Source: CBINFS01 sp966250015
GTDB lineage: Bacteria > Bacteroidota > Rhodothermia > Rhodothermales > DASSAV01
DNA: 5,542 nucleotides
NCBI GenBank assembly: GCA_966250015.1
Contig: CBINFS010000084.1
Location: 1 to 5,542, forward strand
Reading direction: 5' to 3'
Below are positions 1 through 5,542 of this stretch, piece after piece (position 1 is the stretch's first letter; every line of letters starts with the position of its first letter). A model generated the notes under the pieces. It was not told the DNA's origin, searched no databases, and was given only the letters and a program-made list of their open reading frames with translations. Made by a program: the position numbers and the translations under genes.

Positions 1-625
1 CGCCCTCGATGCGACACTTCTGTGGATCATGACGGCCGACGACAACACGATCAGCTCCTTCGTTACCGTCGGCGAAGGAGGGGACCCCGGGCTCGTCACA
101 CGCTACGGCGGAACGCCGGTCGACAGCCTCCAGGACGGCGAAACCTACACCTTCTGGATGGCCGAACGCGACGTTTTCGACGCTTCGCTCGATCCGTCGT
201 CATTCGACGGGTACAACTTTGCCGACACGACGGTGACCCTCGGCCTGATGCTCGCCGGACGCTCGCTCGGCGGCGTAGACGTCGAAATTTCGGTCCGCCG
301 CGACCAGACCCTGAGCGGTACGCGCTACATAGTGGAGTGGACGCCCGCCGACGTGCCTTTCCGGCAAATCGGCATCACGCAAGGCCGGGTTGGAAGCTTT
401 ACGGACCTGGTGTGGCACGTCGTCCTGCCCGACTCCCTCGAGGACGACATCCGGCCGCCGGTCGTTATTGGGACACCACCCCCCGGTGCGGATGAGGCGG
501 TGGCGTGGTCAGGATTCCAACCCGCGACGTTCATCCTCTGGATGACCAACAGCGATTGGGACGGCACTTTCGGCGCTCGCAGCCGGGGATACGCCTACTT
601 CCAGATATTCGACACAAACTTTTGA
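1..625 (+). CDS. C-terminal part of an unrecognised beta-rich protein (5' end outside window)
   Basis: An open frame enters from the left edge (first full codon at base 2) and ends at TGA 623-625, giving 207 residues. An internal ATG at 29 exists, but the frame is open upstream of it with coding-like sequence, so the real start is probably outside the window. The protein is rich in Thr, Val, Asp, Gly and aromatics in alternating patterns, which suggests beta-sandwich or beta-barrel-like strands; no transmembrane helix or catalytic motif is visible. A short pattern of hydrophobics, Trp, Met/Ile and then an acidic turn recurs around W8, W52 and W180 (window numbering). The chain ends in D-T-N-F and has no recognisable secretion sorting domain. 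I do not recognise the family. Its position just upstream of a sugar importer fits an exported glycan-handling or surface protein, but that is only inference from context. An intrinsic terminator follows the stop codon directly. Confidence 0.8.
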   Translation, partial: ALDATLLWIMTADDNTISSFVTVGEGGDPGLVTRYGGTPVDSLQDGETYTFWMAERDVFDASLDPSSFDGYNFADTTVTLGLMLAGRSLGGVDVEISVRRDQTLSGTRYIVEWTPADVPFRQIGITQGRVGSFTDLVWHVVLPDSLEDDIRPPVVIGTPPPGADEAVAWSGFQPATFILWMTNSDWDGTFGARSRGYAYFQIFDTNF

Positions 626-627
626 GG

Positions 628-655
628 CCGGCTGCCTGACGGCCGGGTTTTTCTA
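628..655 (+). terminator. Intrinsic terminator after the upstream gene
   Basis: Bases 628-634 (CCGGCTG) pair with 640-646 (CGGCCGG) as a 7-bp stem with one G-T wobble and a 5-base loop (635-639). One G and then five T (648-652) follow. It begins 3 bases after the stop codon of the upstream gene, and the sugar-transporter start codon lies only 28 bases beyond the T run. It should end or attenuate transcription from upstream; read-through could still feed the transporter genes. Confidence 0.8.
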
Positions 656-667
656 ACCACTCAAAGC

Positions 668-672
668 AGAGG
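668..672 (+). promoter_or_regulatory. Ribosome binding site supporting the TTG start at 681
   Basis: AGAGG lies 8 bases before the TTG at 681. Together with the signal peptide that begins exactly there, it supports TTG as the real start. No ATG or GTG in this frame gives an intact signal sequence. Confidence 0.65.
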
Positions 673-680
673 CTACACGC

Positions 681-2045
681 TTGAAACGTTTCAGAAACCT
701 GCTACTGGCCTCCTTACTGGCGTTCCCGCTCGTGAGCGGGTGTGGGGGGTCGTCCGGAGATGATGGGGACGTGGTCACGCTCACCTTCTGGCACAGCTTC
801 GTCTCCTCGAGCATCCCTGCACTCGAAGAGCTGATCGATCGATTCGAGGAGGAGCACCCCGGCATTCGCATCAACGCCCAGTACATTCCTACGGGCGACG
901 CACTCGTGCAGAAGCTCGTGACCGCCGTGCAGTCCGGCAATGCTCCTGACATTTCGTGGATCCACTCCCATTACATGGAAGAGCTCGTCAGGGCGGACGC
1001 GGTGTACCCGATGGATTACTTCCGCACGGGCCGGCCGGACAGCCTCACGCAAGCCGAGCTCGACGACATATACCCGGCGCTCCGGCAGTACGCTTCGTGG
1101 CAGGGCACCATGTACAGCCTTCCCATGGAAGCCACCAACCTGGGACTCCTGTACAACAAAGCGCATTTCCGTGAGGTCGGGCTCGATCCCGAGCGGCCGC
1201 CGCAGACCTGGGACGAGCTGAAGGAGTACGCCAAAAAGCTGGTTCTGGACCGCAACGGCGACGGCCGTCCCGAACGCGCCGGTTTTGCCGTCCCCGCGGC
1301 CCCTGCCACGGGTCCCCAGGGCGCCTACATGATGTGGCAATGGATCCCCTTCGTCTGGCAGGCGGGCGGTTACCTCATCAACCTGGAGCAAACCGAGGTT
1401 CTCTTCGACCACGAACCCGGAGTGAAAGCGCTTCAGCTCTGGAAAGATCTCTACGACGCTCAGCAGCTCCGCAGCTTCAACACGCAGGAACCGCTTACGC
1501 CTTTCGTCTCCGGGCAGGTTGCGATGATGATGGATGGCCCGTGGAACCTGCCCCGCTACCCGCAGCTGATGCCCAACATCGACTGGGGGATCGCCTGGCT
1601 GCCCGCAGGCCCGGAGAAGAGGGCGACCATCGTCGCCGGTGAATACCTGGCCATCTTCAAGCAGACCGACCACGTCGACGAAGCGTGGGCCTTCCTGAAG
1701 TGGATGATCCAGCCCGAAACGCAGGCCTTCTGGTCGATCCGCTCCGGCTACCTGCCGGTCCGGGAGTCGGTCCTCGAGTATGACGAATACAAGAAGTACC
1801 TCGACGAGCATCCCGCTCACAGGGTTTTTGCCGAGCAGATGCACTATGCCATGGCGCAGCGGCCGATGGACTTCCACACGATCGAAATCCAGCGGCTGAT
1901 CGCCGTGGCCATCGAGCAGGCGCTCGTCGGAGGCCGCGACCCGGCCGAAGCGCTCGCCGAAGCAGCCCGGAAGTCCAACGCCCTCCTCGCATCGGTGCCT
2001 GAAAGCGATCGGAAAGCGATCCCCCACATATCCACAACAGAATGA
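681..2045 (+). CDS. Sugar ABC transporter substrate-binding lipoprotein (family 1, UgpB/MalE-like)
   Basis: 454 residues, a usual length for CUT1 extracellular solute-binding proteins. It captures a sugar or sugar-derived ligand in the periplasm and passes it to the two permeases encoded next. Residues 1-20 form a lipoprotein signal peptide: basic K2-R3-R5, a Leu-rich core and lipobox V-S-G-C with the lipidated cysteine at C21. A short flexible Gly/Ser/Asp linker follows. The mature part opens with the family hallmark L-T-F-W-H-S-F (residues 34-40). Further typical stretches are N-A-P-D-I-S-W near residue 90, N-L-G-L-L-Y-N-K near 155, V-A-M-M-M-D-G-P-W in the middle, and the late block around G-Y-L-P-V-R. 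A D-R-N-G-D-G-R-P-E loop at residues 190-198 resembles a calcium-binding loop and recurs in this family. The start is TTG with an AGAGG 8 bases upstream. The ligand cannot be read from sequence; an oligosaccharide or glycerol-phosphate-like compound are both possible. It is first of three importer genes, 47 bases before the next. Confidence 0.96.
   Translation: MKRFRNLLLASLLAFPLVSGCGGSSGDDGDVVTLTFWHSFVSSSIPALEELIDRFEEEHPGIRINAQYIPTGDALVQKLVTAVQSGNAPDISWIHSHYMEELVRADAVYPMDYFRTGRPDSLTQAELDDIYPALRQYASWQGTMYSLPMEATNLGLLYNKAHFREVGLDPERPPQTWDELKEYAKKLVLDRNGDGRPERAGFAVPAAPATGPQGAYMMWQWIPFVWQAGGYLINLEQTEVLFDHEPGVKALQLWKDLYDAQQLRSFNTQEPLTPFVSGQVAMMMDGPWNLPRYPQLMPNIDWGIAWLPAGPEKRATIVAGEYLAIFKQTDHVDEAWAFLKWMIQPETQAFWSIRSGYLPVRESVLEYDEYKKYLDEHPAHRVFAEQMHYAMAQRPMDFHTIEIQRLIAVAIEQALVGGRDPAEALAEAARKSNALLASVPESDRKAIPHISTTE
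682..693. promoter_or_regulatory. Putative LacI-family operator over the start codon
   Basis: TGAAACGTTTCA is a perfect 12-bp palindrome centred on CG, with the AAACGTTT core known from many LacI-family sugar repressors and resembling the catabolite-responsive elements bound by CcpA. It starts at the second base of the TTG start codon of the sugar-binding protein gene. The site fits a sugar-controlled importer. Against it, the same bases encode Lys-Arg-Phe, a common start of exported proteins, and about one perfect 12-bp palindrome is expected by chance in a window this size. Binding so far into the gene would act by blocking initiation or elongation unless the promoter is very close. Confidence 0.4.
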
Positions 2046-2092
2046 ACCGGAGCACACGGTAGCCCCCTCTAACGGATCGGTGAACACGCGTC

Positions 2093-3073
2093 ATGACCCA
2101 GGCTGTTACCACACACGGAAACGAGCTGACTCTTGCTGCCACACAGGGAAGGGTGCGTGCGCGTGGTCGTGAGCGGGGCACGCGGCGGCCTTCACCCGGC
2201 CCACGGAGCCAATGGCCCGCCGCGCTGCTGTTCCTCTCGCCGACCCTAATCGTCTTTTCCGTCTTTATTCTGTTCCCGATCGTCTTTTCGTTCTACCTGA
2301 GCTTCCATCAATGGAACATGCTCAGCACCGAGCAGACGTTCGTCGGGCTCGAAAACTACCGACGGATGTTTGCCGACCCCGAGTTCTGGCAGGTCTTCAG
2401 ACAAACGATCATCTACACAGCGGGAACGGTGCCGCTGAACATGATTCTGGCGCTCGCAACAGCCTTCTTCCTCAATGAGCACATCAAGGGACGGAAGCTG
2501 TTGCGCGCCATGTTCTTCACCCCCGTCATCATCTCGTCGGTTGCCGCAGCCGTGATCTGGCGATGGGTGTTCGACCCGAACCTCGGCCTGCTCAACTACG
2601 TCTTCGACGCGCTTGGCCTGCCGCAAGTCAATTGGGTCAACGACCCGACCGCGGCCATGATAGCCCTGATCACCGTCGGCGTCTGGAAAACCTTTGGGAT
2701 CAACATGGTGCTGTTTGCAGCCGGGCTCGACGGCATCCCCGAGCAGTATTACGAGGCCGCCCGCATCGACGGCGCCAATGGCTGGCACCGGTTCTGGAAG
2801 ATCACCCTTCCGCTCCTGAGCCCGACGACGCTGTTCATCCTGGTGCTTTCGATCATCGGGTCCTTCCAGGTGTTCGACCTCGTCTACGTCCTGACCTTCG
2901 GCGGCCCGCTCGGCACCACGAAGGTACTCGTGTTCTACCTCTACGAACACGCCTTCAAGTTCTTCGACATGGGCTACGCATCCGCGGTGGCGTACGTCCT
3001 GTTCGCCGTCCTCTTCGTCGTGACGATGTTCCAGATTCGCTTCTTCCGTGACCAGGTATACGACGCGGCATGA
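2093..3073 (+). CDS. Sugar ABC transporter permease, MalF/UgpA/LacF type
   Basis: 326 residues; one of the two inner-membrane subunits of the importer. An arginine-rich, hydrophilic N-terminal tail of about 40 residues precedes the first membrane helix (about 43-69). Further helices lie near 105-127, 138-159, 185-210, 240-265 and 295-316, giving six. The EAA motif, the cytoplasmic loop that docks on the ATPase, is clear: E221-A222-A223, G227 and then I237-x-L-P240. Other CUT1 signatures are T-P-V-I-I-S-S near 143-149, and in the last third the F-G-G-P stretch followed by F-D-M-G-Y-A-S-A. The ATG at 2093 is the earliest possible start, since an in-frame TGA lies at 2081. Its ribosome binding site is weak (GGAT at 2074-2077, too distant). 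The stop codon overlaps the start of the second permease, so translation of the two is probably coupled. Family identity is secure; the substrate is not known. Confidence 0.96.
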   Translation: MTQAVTTHGNELTLAATQGRVRARGRERGTRRPSPGPRSQWPAALLFLSPTLIVFSVFILFPIVFSFYLSFHQWNMLSTEQTFVGLENYRRMFADPEFWQVFRQTIIYTAGTVPLNMILALATAFFLNEHIKGRKLLRAMFFTPVIISSVAAAVIWRWVFDPNLGLLNYVFDALGLPQVNWVNDPTAAMIALITVGVWKTFGINMVLFAAGLDGIPEQYYEAARIDGANGWHRFWKITLPLLSPTTLFILVLSIIGSFQVFDLVYVLTFGGPLGTTKVLVFYLYEHAFKFFDMGYASAVAYVLFAVLFVVTMFQIRFFRDQVYDAA

Positions 3074-3915
3074 AACGACCCAACAAATATCGCACCTGGA
3101 CCTTGACGAAGCGCATTCTGGCGCACGTAGTCCTCTACACGTTCGCCCTCCTGACCGTCGCGCCGTTCGTGTGGATGATTCTGACGTCCTTCAAGCCCCT
3201 GAGCGAGATTCTGCTTTATCCCCCGACCTGGTGGCCCGAGACGTTCACGTTCAAGAACTACGTCGACGCGTTCAATGCCGCTCCCTTCGGCCGCTTCTAC
3301 GTGAACAGCCTCTTCGTCGCCATCGTGGTCACCATCGGGCAGCTCATCACCTGCTCGATGGCGGCGTACGCCTTTGCCCGCATGAAATTCCGGGGGCGTG
3401 ACGTCCTCTTCTACATCTTCCTGGGCACCATGATGGTGCCGGCGCACGTGACGATGATTCCGAGCTTCATGATCCTTTACTGGCTCGGCTGGATTGACAC
3501 CTACGCCGCCCTCATCGTCCCCGGCCTTGCGTCCGCTTTCGGCACGTTCCTCCTGAGGCAGTTTTTTATGACGATCCCGAAAGAGCTCGAAGAGGCTGCG
3601 TTCATCGACGGGTGCAGCCGTTTCGGGGTGCTTCGGCGCATCATCATCCCGCTGGCAAAACCGGCGCTCGCCACCCTCGCCATTTTTACCTTCATGGCCC
3701 TCTTCAACGACTTCCTCTGGGCCCTGATCGTGATCAATAGCCAGGAAATGTATACGGTGCAGCTCGGCCTTGCCATCTTCCGCGACCGCTACACCACCGA
3801 GTGGGGCAGCCTGATGGCCGGATCGGTCGTGGCTACCCTGCCCATATTGATCGTCTTCTTCTTCGCCCAAAAGTACTTCATCAAAGGAATAACGCTCTCG
3901 GGCATGAAAGGATGA
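3070..3915 (+). CDS. Sugar ABC transporter permease, MalG/UgpE/LacG type
   Basis: 281 residues, the normal length for the second CUT1 permease. It pairs with the preceding subunit to form the membrane channel. Helices are visible near residues 17-39, 78-101, 111-135, 146-166, 195-223 and 250-272. Signatures include N-S-L-F near 79-82, A-A-Y-A-F-A-R-M at 98-105, and the EAA loop E175-A176-A177 with F-I-D-G181 followed by I-I-I-P. The C-terminus, G-I-T-L-S-G-M-K-G, matches the conserved end of this subfamily, so the gene is complete. The ATG overlaps the TGA of the first permease as ATGA, and no strong ribosome binding site precedes it, so it probably relies on ribosomes finishing the upstream gene. 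No ATPase gene follows; the next gene encodes an exported carbohydrate-binding protein. Confidence 0.96.
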   Translation: MKRPNKYRTWTLTKRILAHVVLYTFALLTVAPFVWMILTSFKPLSEILLYPPTWWPETFTFKNYVDAFNAAPFGRFYVNSLFVAIVVTIGQLITCSMAAYAFARMKFRGRDVLFYIFLGTMMVPAHVTMIPSFMILYWLGWIDTYAALIVPGLASAFGTFLLRQFFMTIPKELEEAAFIDGCSRFGVLRRIIIPLAKPALATLAIFTFMALFNDFLWALIVINSQEMYTVQLGLAIFRDRYTTEWGSLMAGSVVATLPILIVFFFAQKYFIKGITLSGMKG

Positions 3916-4011
3916 TCGTAACCGGATACCAAAACAACCAACAACAGCAACCACTTATCACGCAGGAACCCACACAAGCCAACCGCTACCACTAACAACG
4001 AGGAAATCGCT
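3916..4011 (+). other. A/C-rich untranslated leader between importer and CBM9-like gene
   Basis: In 3926-3999, 62 of 74 bases are A or C, with only six G and six T. It contains repeated CAAC and ACCA runs and cannot form stable structure. It stands out sharply from the GC-rich genes around it. I see no terminator hairpin after the permease and no convincing promoter element, so read-through from the importer genes is plausible. It could act as an unstructured, translation-enhancing leader or as the start of a separate transcript; the sequence does not decide this. Confidence 0.6.
4000..4004 (+). promoter_or_regulatory. Strong ribosome binding site of the CBM9-like gene
   Basis: GAGGA lies 7 bases before the ATG at 4012, the best-placed Shine-Dalgarno sequence in the window. 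It fixes the start of a gene whose stop codon is outside the window and suggests efficient, independent translation. Confidence 0.75.
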
Positions 4012-5542
4012 ATGAGGACACTTGCAACTGCATTCGTCTGCTTGCTCGTGATGGCATTCGTACCGACTGCCAGTGCACAGGACTACGGTGTCGGAGAAAC
4101 CGTCATCGTACCACTGGCGCCGGACAGCATGGTCATCGATGGCGTGATCGATCCCGACGTCTGGGATCTCGGCGCCAGCTTCAACCTACTGAATAGCAAA
4201 ATTTGGTGGGCGGAGGAGTTTCCGGAGGACATCACCAACGCTACCGCACAGGTGCTCTTCGCTACCGATACGCTGTACATCCACGTGTTCATCGAGGACA
4301 GCGAGGTGTTCGTGAACACCGATGAGCCCTGGCAGGCCGACCAGATCTACATCGGTATCGACCCCGTTCACGAGGCCGGCGTGACCGACGCCCTCGTCGA
4401 CCAGGACGACTGGGCCGGCTGGCCGGATAACGCTCCGGGAGCCGGGCCGCATGCTTACAAGATCTATCCGCTCGAGGAAGGCGGCGCCATCACGCTCAAC
4501 TTCGATCCGGACATGGCCGCTCAGTACGCCCGAGGCGTCGTTTACAGAGACTCGACCGGTCTGGGCTGGGGCATCGAGGCCGCCTTCTACGTCCCCGGTC
4601 TCGCTCCGGGCGTCGAGATCGGCTTCAACGTCGGTGGTGCGCAGGCGAAAGCCGAAGCGTGTGACGTCATCGGCGAATGTGCCTACGGGTACTTCTCCCG
4701 CTGGTCCACCGAAAACCCGGGCGGCGACATCTATTCGCGCACGGACAGCTACGGCACGTTACGGATGGCCGGCGGTCAGAGTGAAGGTTACGGAAGTGGT
4801 GTGATCGTCGAGGTGCCCGTGGTAGCGCCGGGCGCCATCACCATCGACGGCCAGGCGGACGAGGAAGCGTGGGCCAACGCCCAGGCCGACATCGACGCTA
4901 CGGCCTACTGGAACCCCTACGGCGCCGTCGGTGAAGCAACGCCTACTCCCGACCTCGTGACCGAGACGCGCTTGCTCTGGAGCGACGACACGCTCTACGT
5001 CTACCACCTCGTCCAGGACATCGAGCTCTTCTGGGGTGGGGATACCGGTAGCTACTGGAATTCCGACATGGTGCTGCTCGGTCTCGATGCTTCTTTCGCG
5101 GGCGACTCGCTTTTCGGCCCGAACTTCGACGGCGGCGTCGAAAACGCGCCCTCAGGCCCCATTACCTACTTCATTAATGAACCGGCTGGGTTCACCTTTG
5201 CCTGGAATGCCGAGGTCTCCCCGGCCGACTCGGGATGGGTCAACGCGGTTGTCTTCGTCGACGAAGCCAACCTCGAATGGGGATTCGAAGCCGCCATCTA
5301 CGTGCCAGGCGCTGAGCTTGGCAAGATGATCGGCTTCGACATCGGCGGCGCTCAGGCAAGCGTTGAACAGTGTGAAGACAACCCGGACGATTGTACCTAC
5401 GCCTACTTCTCGTGGCAGAGCGGCGCCAACGGCGTAGACCCGGGTTCGATCAACCGCGACGCCAGCCAGTGGGCGGCCCTCCACCTGGTCGAACAGATCG
5501 GGACGGCCATCGAGAAGGTCGGCGACGAAATCCCGGCTGCGT
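4012..5542 (+). CDS. Secreted protein with two CBM9-like repeats (3' end outside window)
   Basis: The frame stays open from the ATG at 4012 to the window edge (510 full codons, no stop). Residues 1-22 are a Sec signal peptide (R2, hydrophobic core, A-S-A before Q23), with no lipobox, so the mature protein is soluble or exported further. The rest holds two related units of about 190-200 residues, spaced by about 237. Each opens with I-D-G and a Trp eight to nine residues later (I42/W51 and I278/W287), as in family 9 carbohydrate-binding modules and related beta-sandwich domains. Each continues with a D-T-L-Y strand (86-89 and 326-329), W-x-x-D (107-110 and 349-352), E-A-A-x-Y-V-P-G, G-G-A-Q-A, a cysteine pair (C217/C223 and C454/C461) and Y-F-S-x-W or Y-F-S-W. 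Many Trp and Tyr residues could stack on sugars. No catalytic domain is visible in this part. The last residues, G-D-E-I-P-A-A, often precede a type IX sorting domain in Rhodothermota/Bacteroidota, but that is outside the window. Placement after a sugar importer supports glycan binding. The CBM9 assignment is from motif recognition; a DOMON-like or other sandwich fold is the alternative. Confidence 0.9.
   Translation, partial: MRTLATAFVCLLVMAFVPTASAQDYGVGETVIVPLAPDSMVIDGVIDPDVWDLGASFNLLNSKIWWAEEFPEDITNATAQVLFATDTLYIHVFIEDSEVFVNTDEPWQADQIYIGIDPVHEAGVTDALVDQDDWAGWPDNAPGAGPHAYKIYPLEEGGAITLNFDPDMAAQYARGVVYRDSTGLGWGIEAAFYVPGLAPGVEIGFNVGGAQAKAEACDVIGECAYGYFSRWSTENPGGDIYSRTDSYGTLRMAGGQSEGYGSGVIVEVPVVAPGAITIDGQADEEAWANAQADIDATAYWNPYGAVGEATPTPDLVTETRLLWSDDTLYVYHLVQDIELFWGGDTGSYWNSDMVLLGLDASFAGDSLFGPNFDGGVENAPSGPITYFINEPAGFTFAWNAEVSPADSGWVNAVVFVDEANLEWGFEAAIYVPGAELGKMIGFDIGGAQASVEQCEDNPDDCTYAYFSWQSGANGVDPGSINRDASQWAALHLVEQIGTAIEKVGDEIPAA
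4135..4704 (+). repeat. CBM9-like repeat unit 1 within the secreted protein
   Basis: Covers residues 42-231. Landmarks shared with unit 2 are I42-D-G with W51, D86-T-L-Y, W107-x-x-D110 before G-I-D, E189-A-A-F-Y-V-P-G, G208-G-A-Q-A, cysteines 217 and 223, and Y227-F-S-R-W231. It carries extra aromatics, such as W65-W66, W138 and W141, that unit 2 does not match one for one. Confidence 0.75.
4843..5415 (+). repeat. CBM9-like repeat unit 2 within the secreted protein
   Basis: Covers residues 278-468. Matching landmarks are I278-D-G with W287, D326-T-L-Y, W349-x-x-D352 before G-L-D, E426-A-A-I-Y-V-P-G, G445-G-A-Q-A, cysteines 454 and 461, and Y465-F-S-W468. The first half differs most from unit 1, including W300, W341 and W398, so the two units may prefer different ligands or one may be mainly structural. 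Confidence 0.75.

Noticed and set aside
598..680. Promoter for the importer genes
   Set aside because: TTTTG at the end of the upstream gene could be a Bacteroidota-style -33 element, but no TAnnTTTG or sigma70-like -10 sits at proper spacing, so no promoter is called.
2046..2060. Small inverted repeat ACCG/CGGT after the binding-protein gene
   Set aside because: Only four base pairs with a seven-base loop and no T run; too weak for a terminator or a convincing operator.
714..2087. Long antisense open frame (457 codons) opposite the sugar-binding protein gene
   Set aside because: It is in exact codon register with the sense gene, so it would stop only where the sense gene uses TTA, CTA or TCA, which are rare at this GC. 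The product is charged and low in recognisable features, with no signal or motif.
2153..2155. GTG as an alternative start for the first permease, removing 20 residues
   Set aside because: A purine-rich AGGGAA precedes it, but with only two bases of spacing, too close for a normal ribosome binding site. The ATG at 2093 is the earliest start after an in-frame stop and gives an acceptable N-terminal tail.
2246..2950. Antisense open frame opposite the first permease
   Set aside because: Same register effect; composition is that of reversed hydrophobic codons.
2974..3954. Antisense open frame of 326 codons opposite the second permease
   Set aside because: Again in register with the sense codons; its translation is dominated by Asp, Glu, His, Gly and Arg, as expected from reversed membrane-helix codons.
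4451..4804. Open frame of 117 codons on the + strand in another phase
   Set aside because: It lies wholly inside the CBM9-like gene, is rich in Arg, Ser, Thr and Pro as expected of a shifted GC-rich frame, and has no ribosome binding site.

Overview
The window looks like a chromosomal piece of a high-GC (roughly 60% by eye) Gram-negative bacterium. The Rhodothermota/Bacteroidota side is the most plausible lineage. Pointers are a lipoprotein with a glycine/serine/acidic stretch after its cysteine, a secreted carbohydrate-binding-module protein, and a closing segment (G-D-E-I-P-A-A) of the kind that often precedes a type IX secretion sorting domain in that group. This assignment is inference from style; no rRNA or other marker is present. 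All supported genes are on the + strand and no mobile element, tRNA, rRNA or CRISPR array was seen.

Layout: (1) 1-625, the 3' end of an unrecognised beta-rich protein, closed by an intrinsic terminator at 628-652. (2) 681-2045, a lipoprotein sugar-binding protein with a TTG start; a perfect 12-bp palindrome with the AAACGTTT core typical of LacI-family operators sits on its start codon. (3) 2093-3073 and 3070-3915, two inner-membrane permeases with the EAA motif, overlapping by ATGA. Genes 2-3 make a CUT1-type (MalEFG/UgpBAE-like) sugar importer. (4) 3916-4011, an unstructured A/C-rich leader with a strong ribosome binding site. (5) 4012-5542, the first 510 residues of a secreted protein with two CBM9-like repeats; it runs off the window without a stop codon.

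Working model (inference): the exported CBM9-like protein handles a glycan or oligosaccharide outside the inner membrane, the lipoprotein captures a sugar in the periplasm, and the two permeases import it. No ATPase is encoded here, so it must come from a gene outside the window or be shared. The large CBM9-like gene is easily missed because it has no stop codon inside the window. The most unusual points are the terminator plus putative operator packed into about 65 bases ahead of and over the transporter start, and the tandem CBM9-like repeats, each with its own matched cysteine pair.
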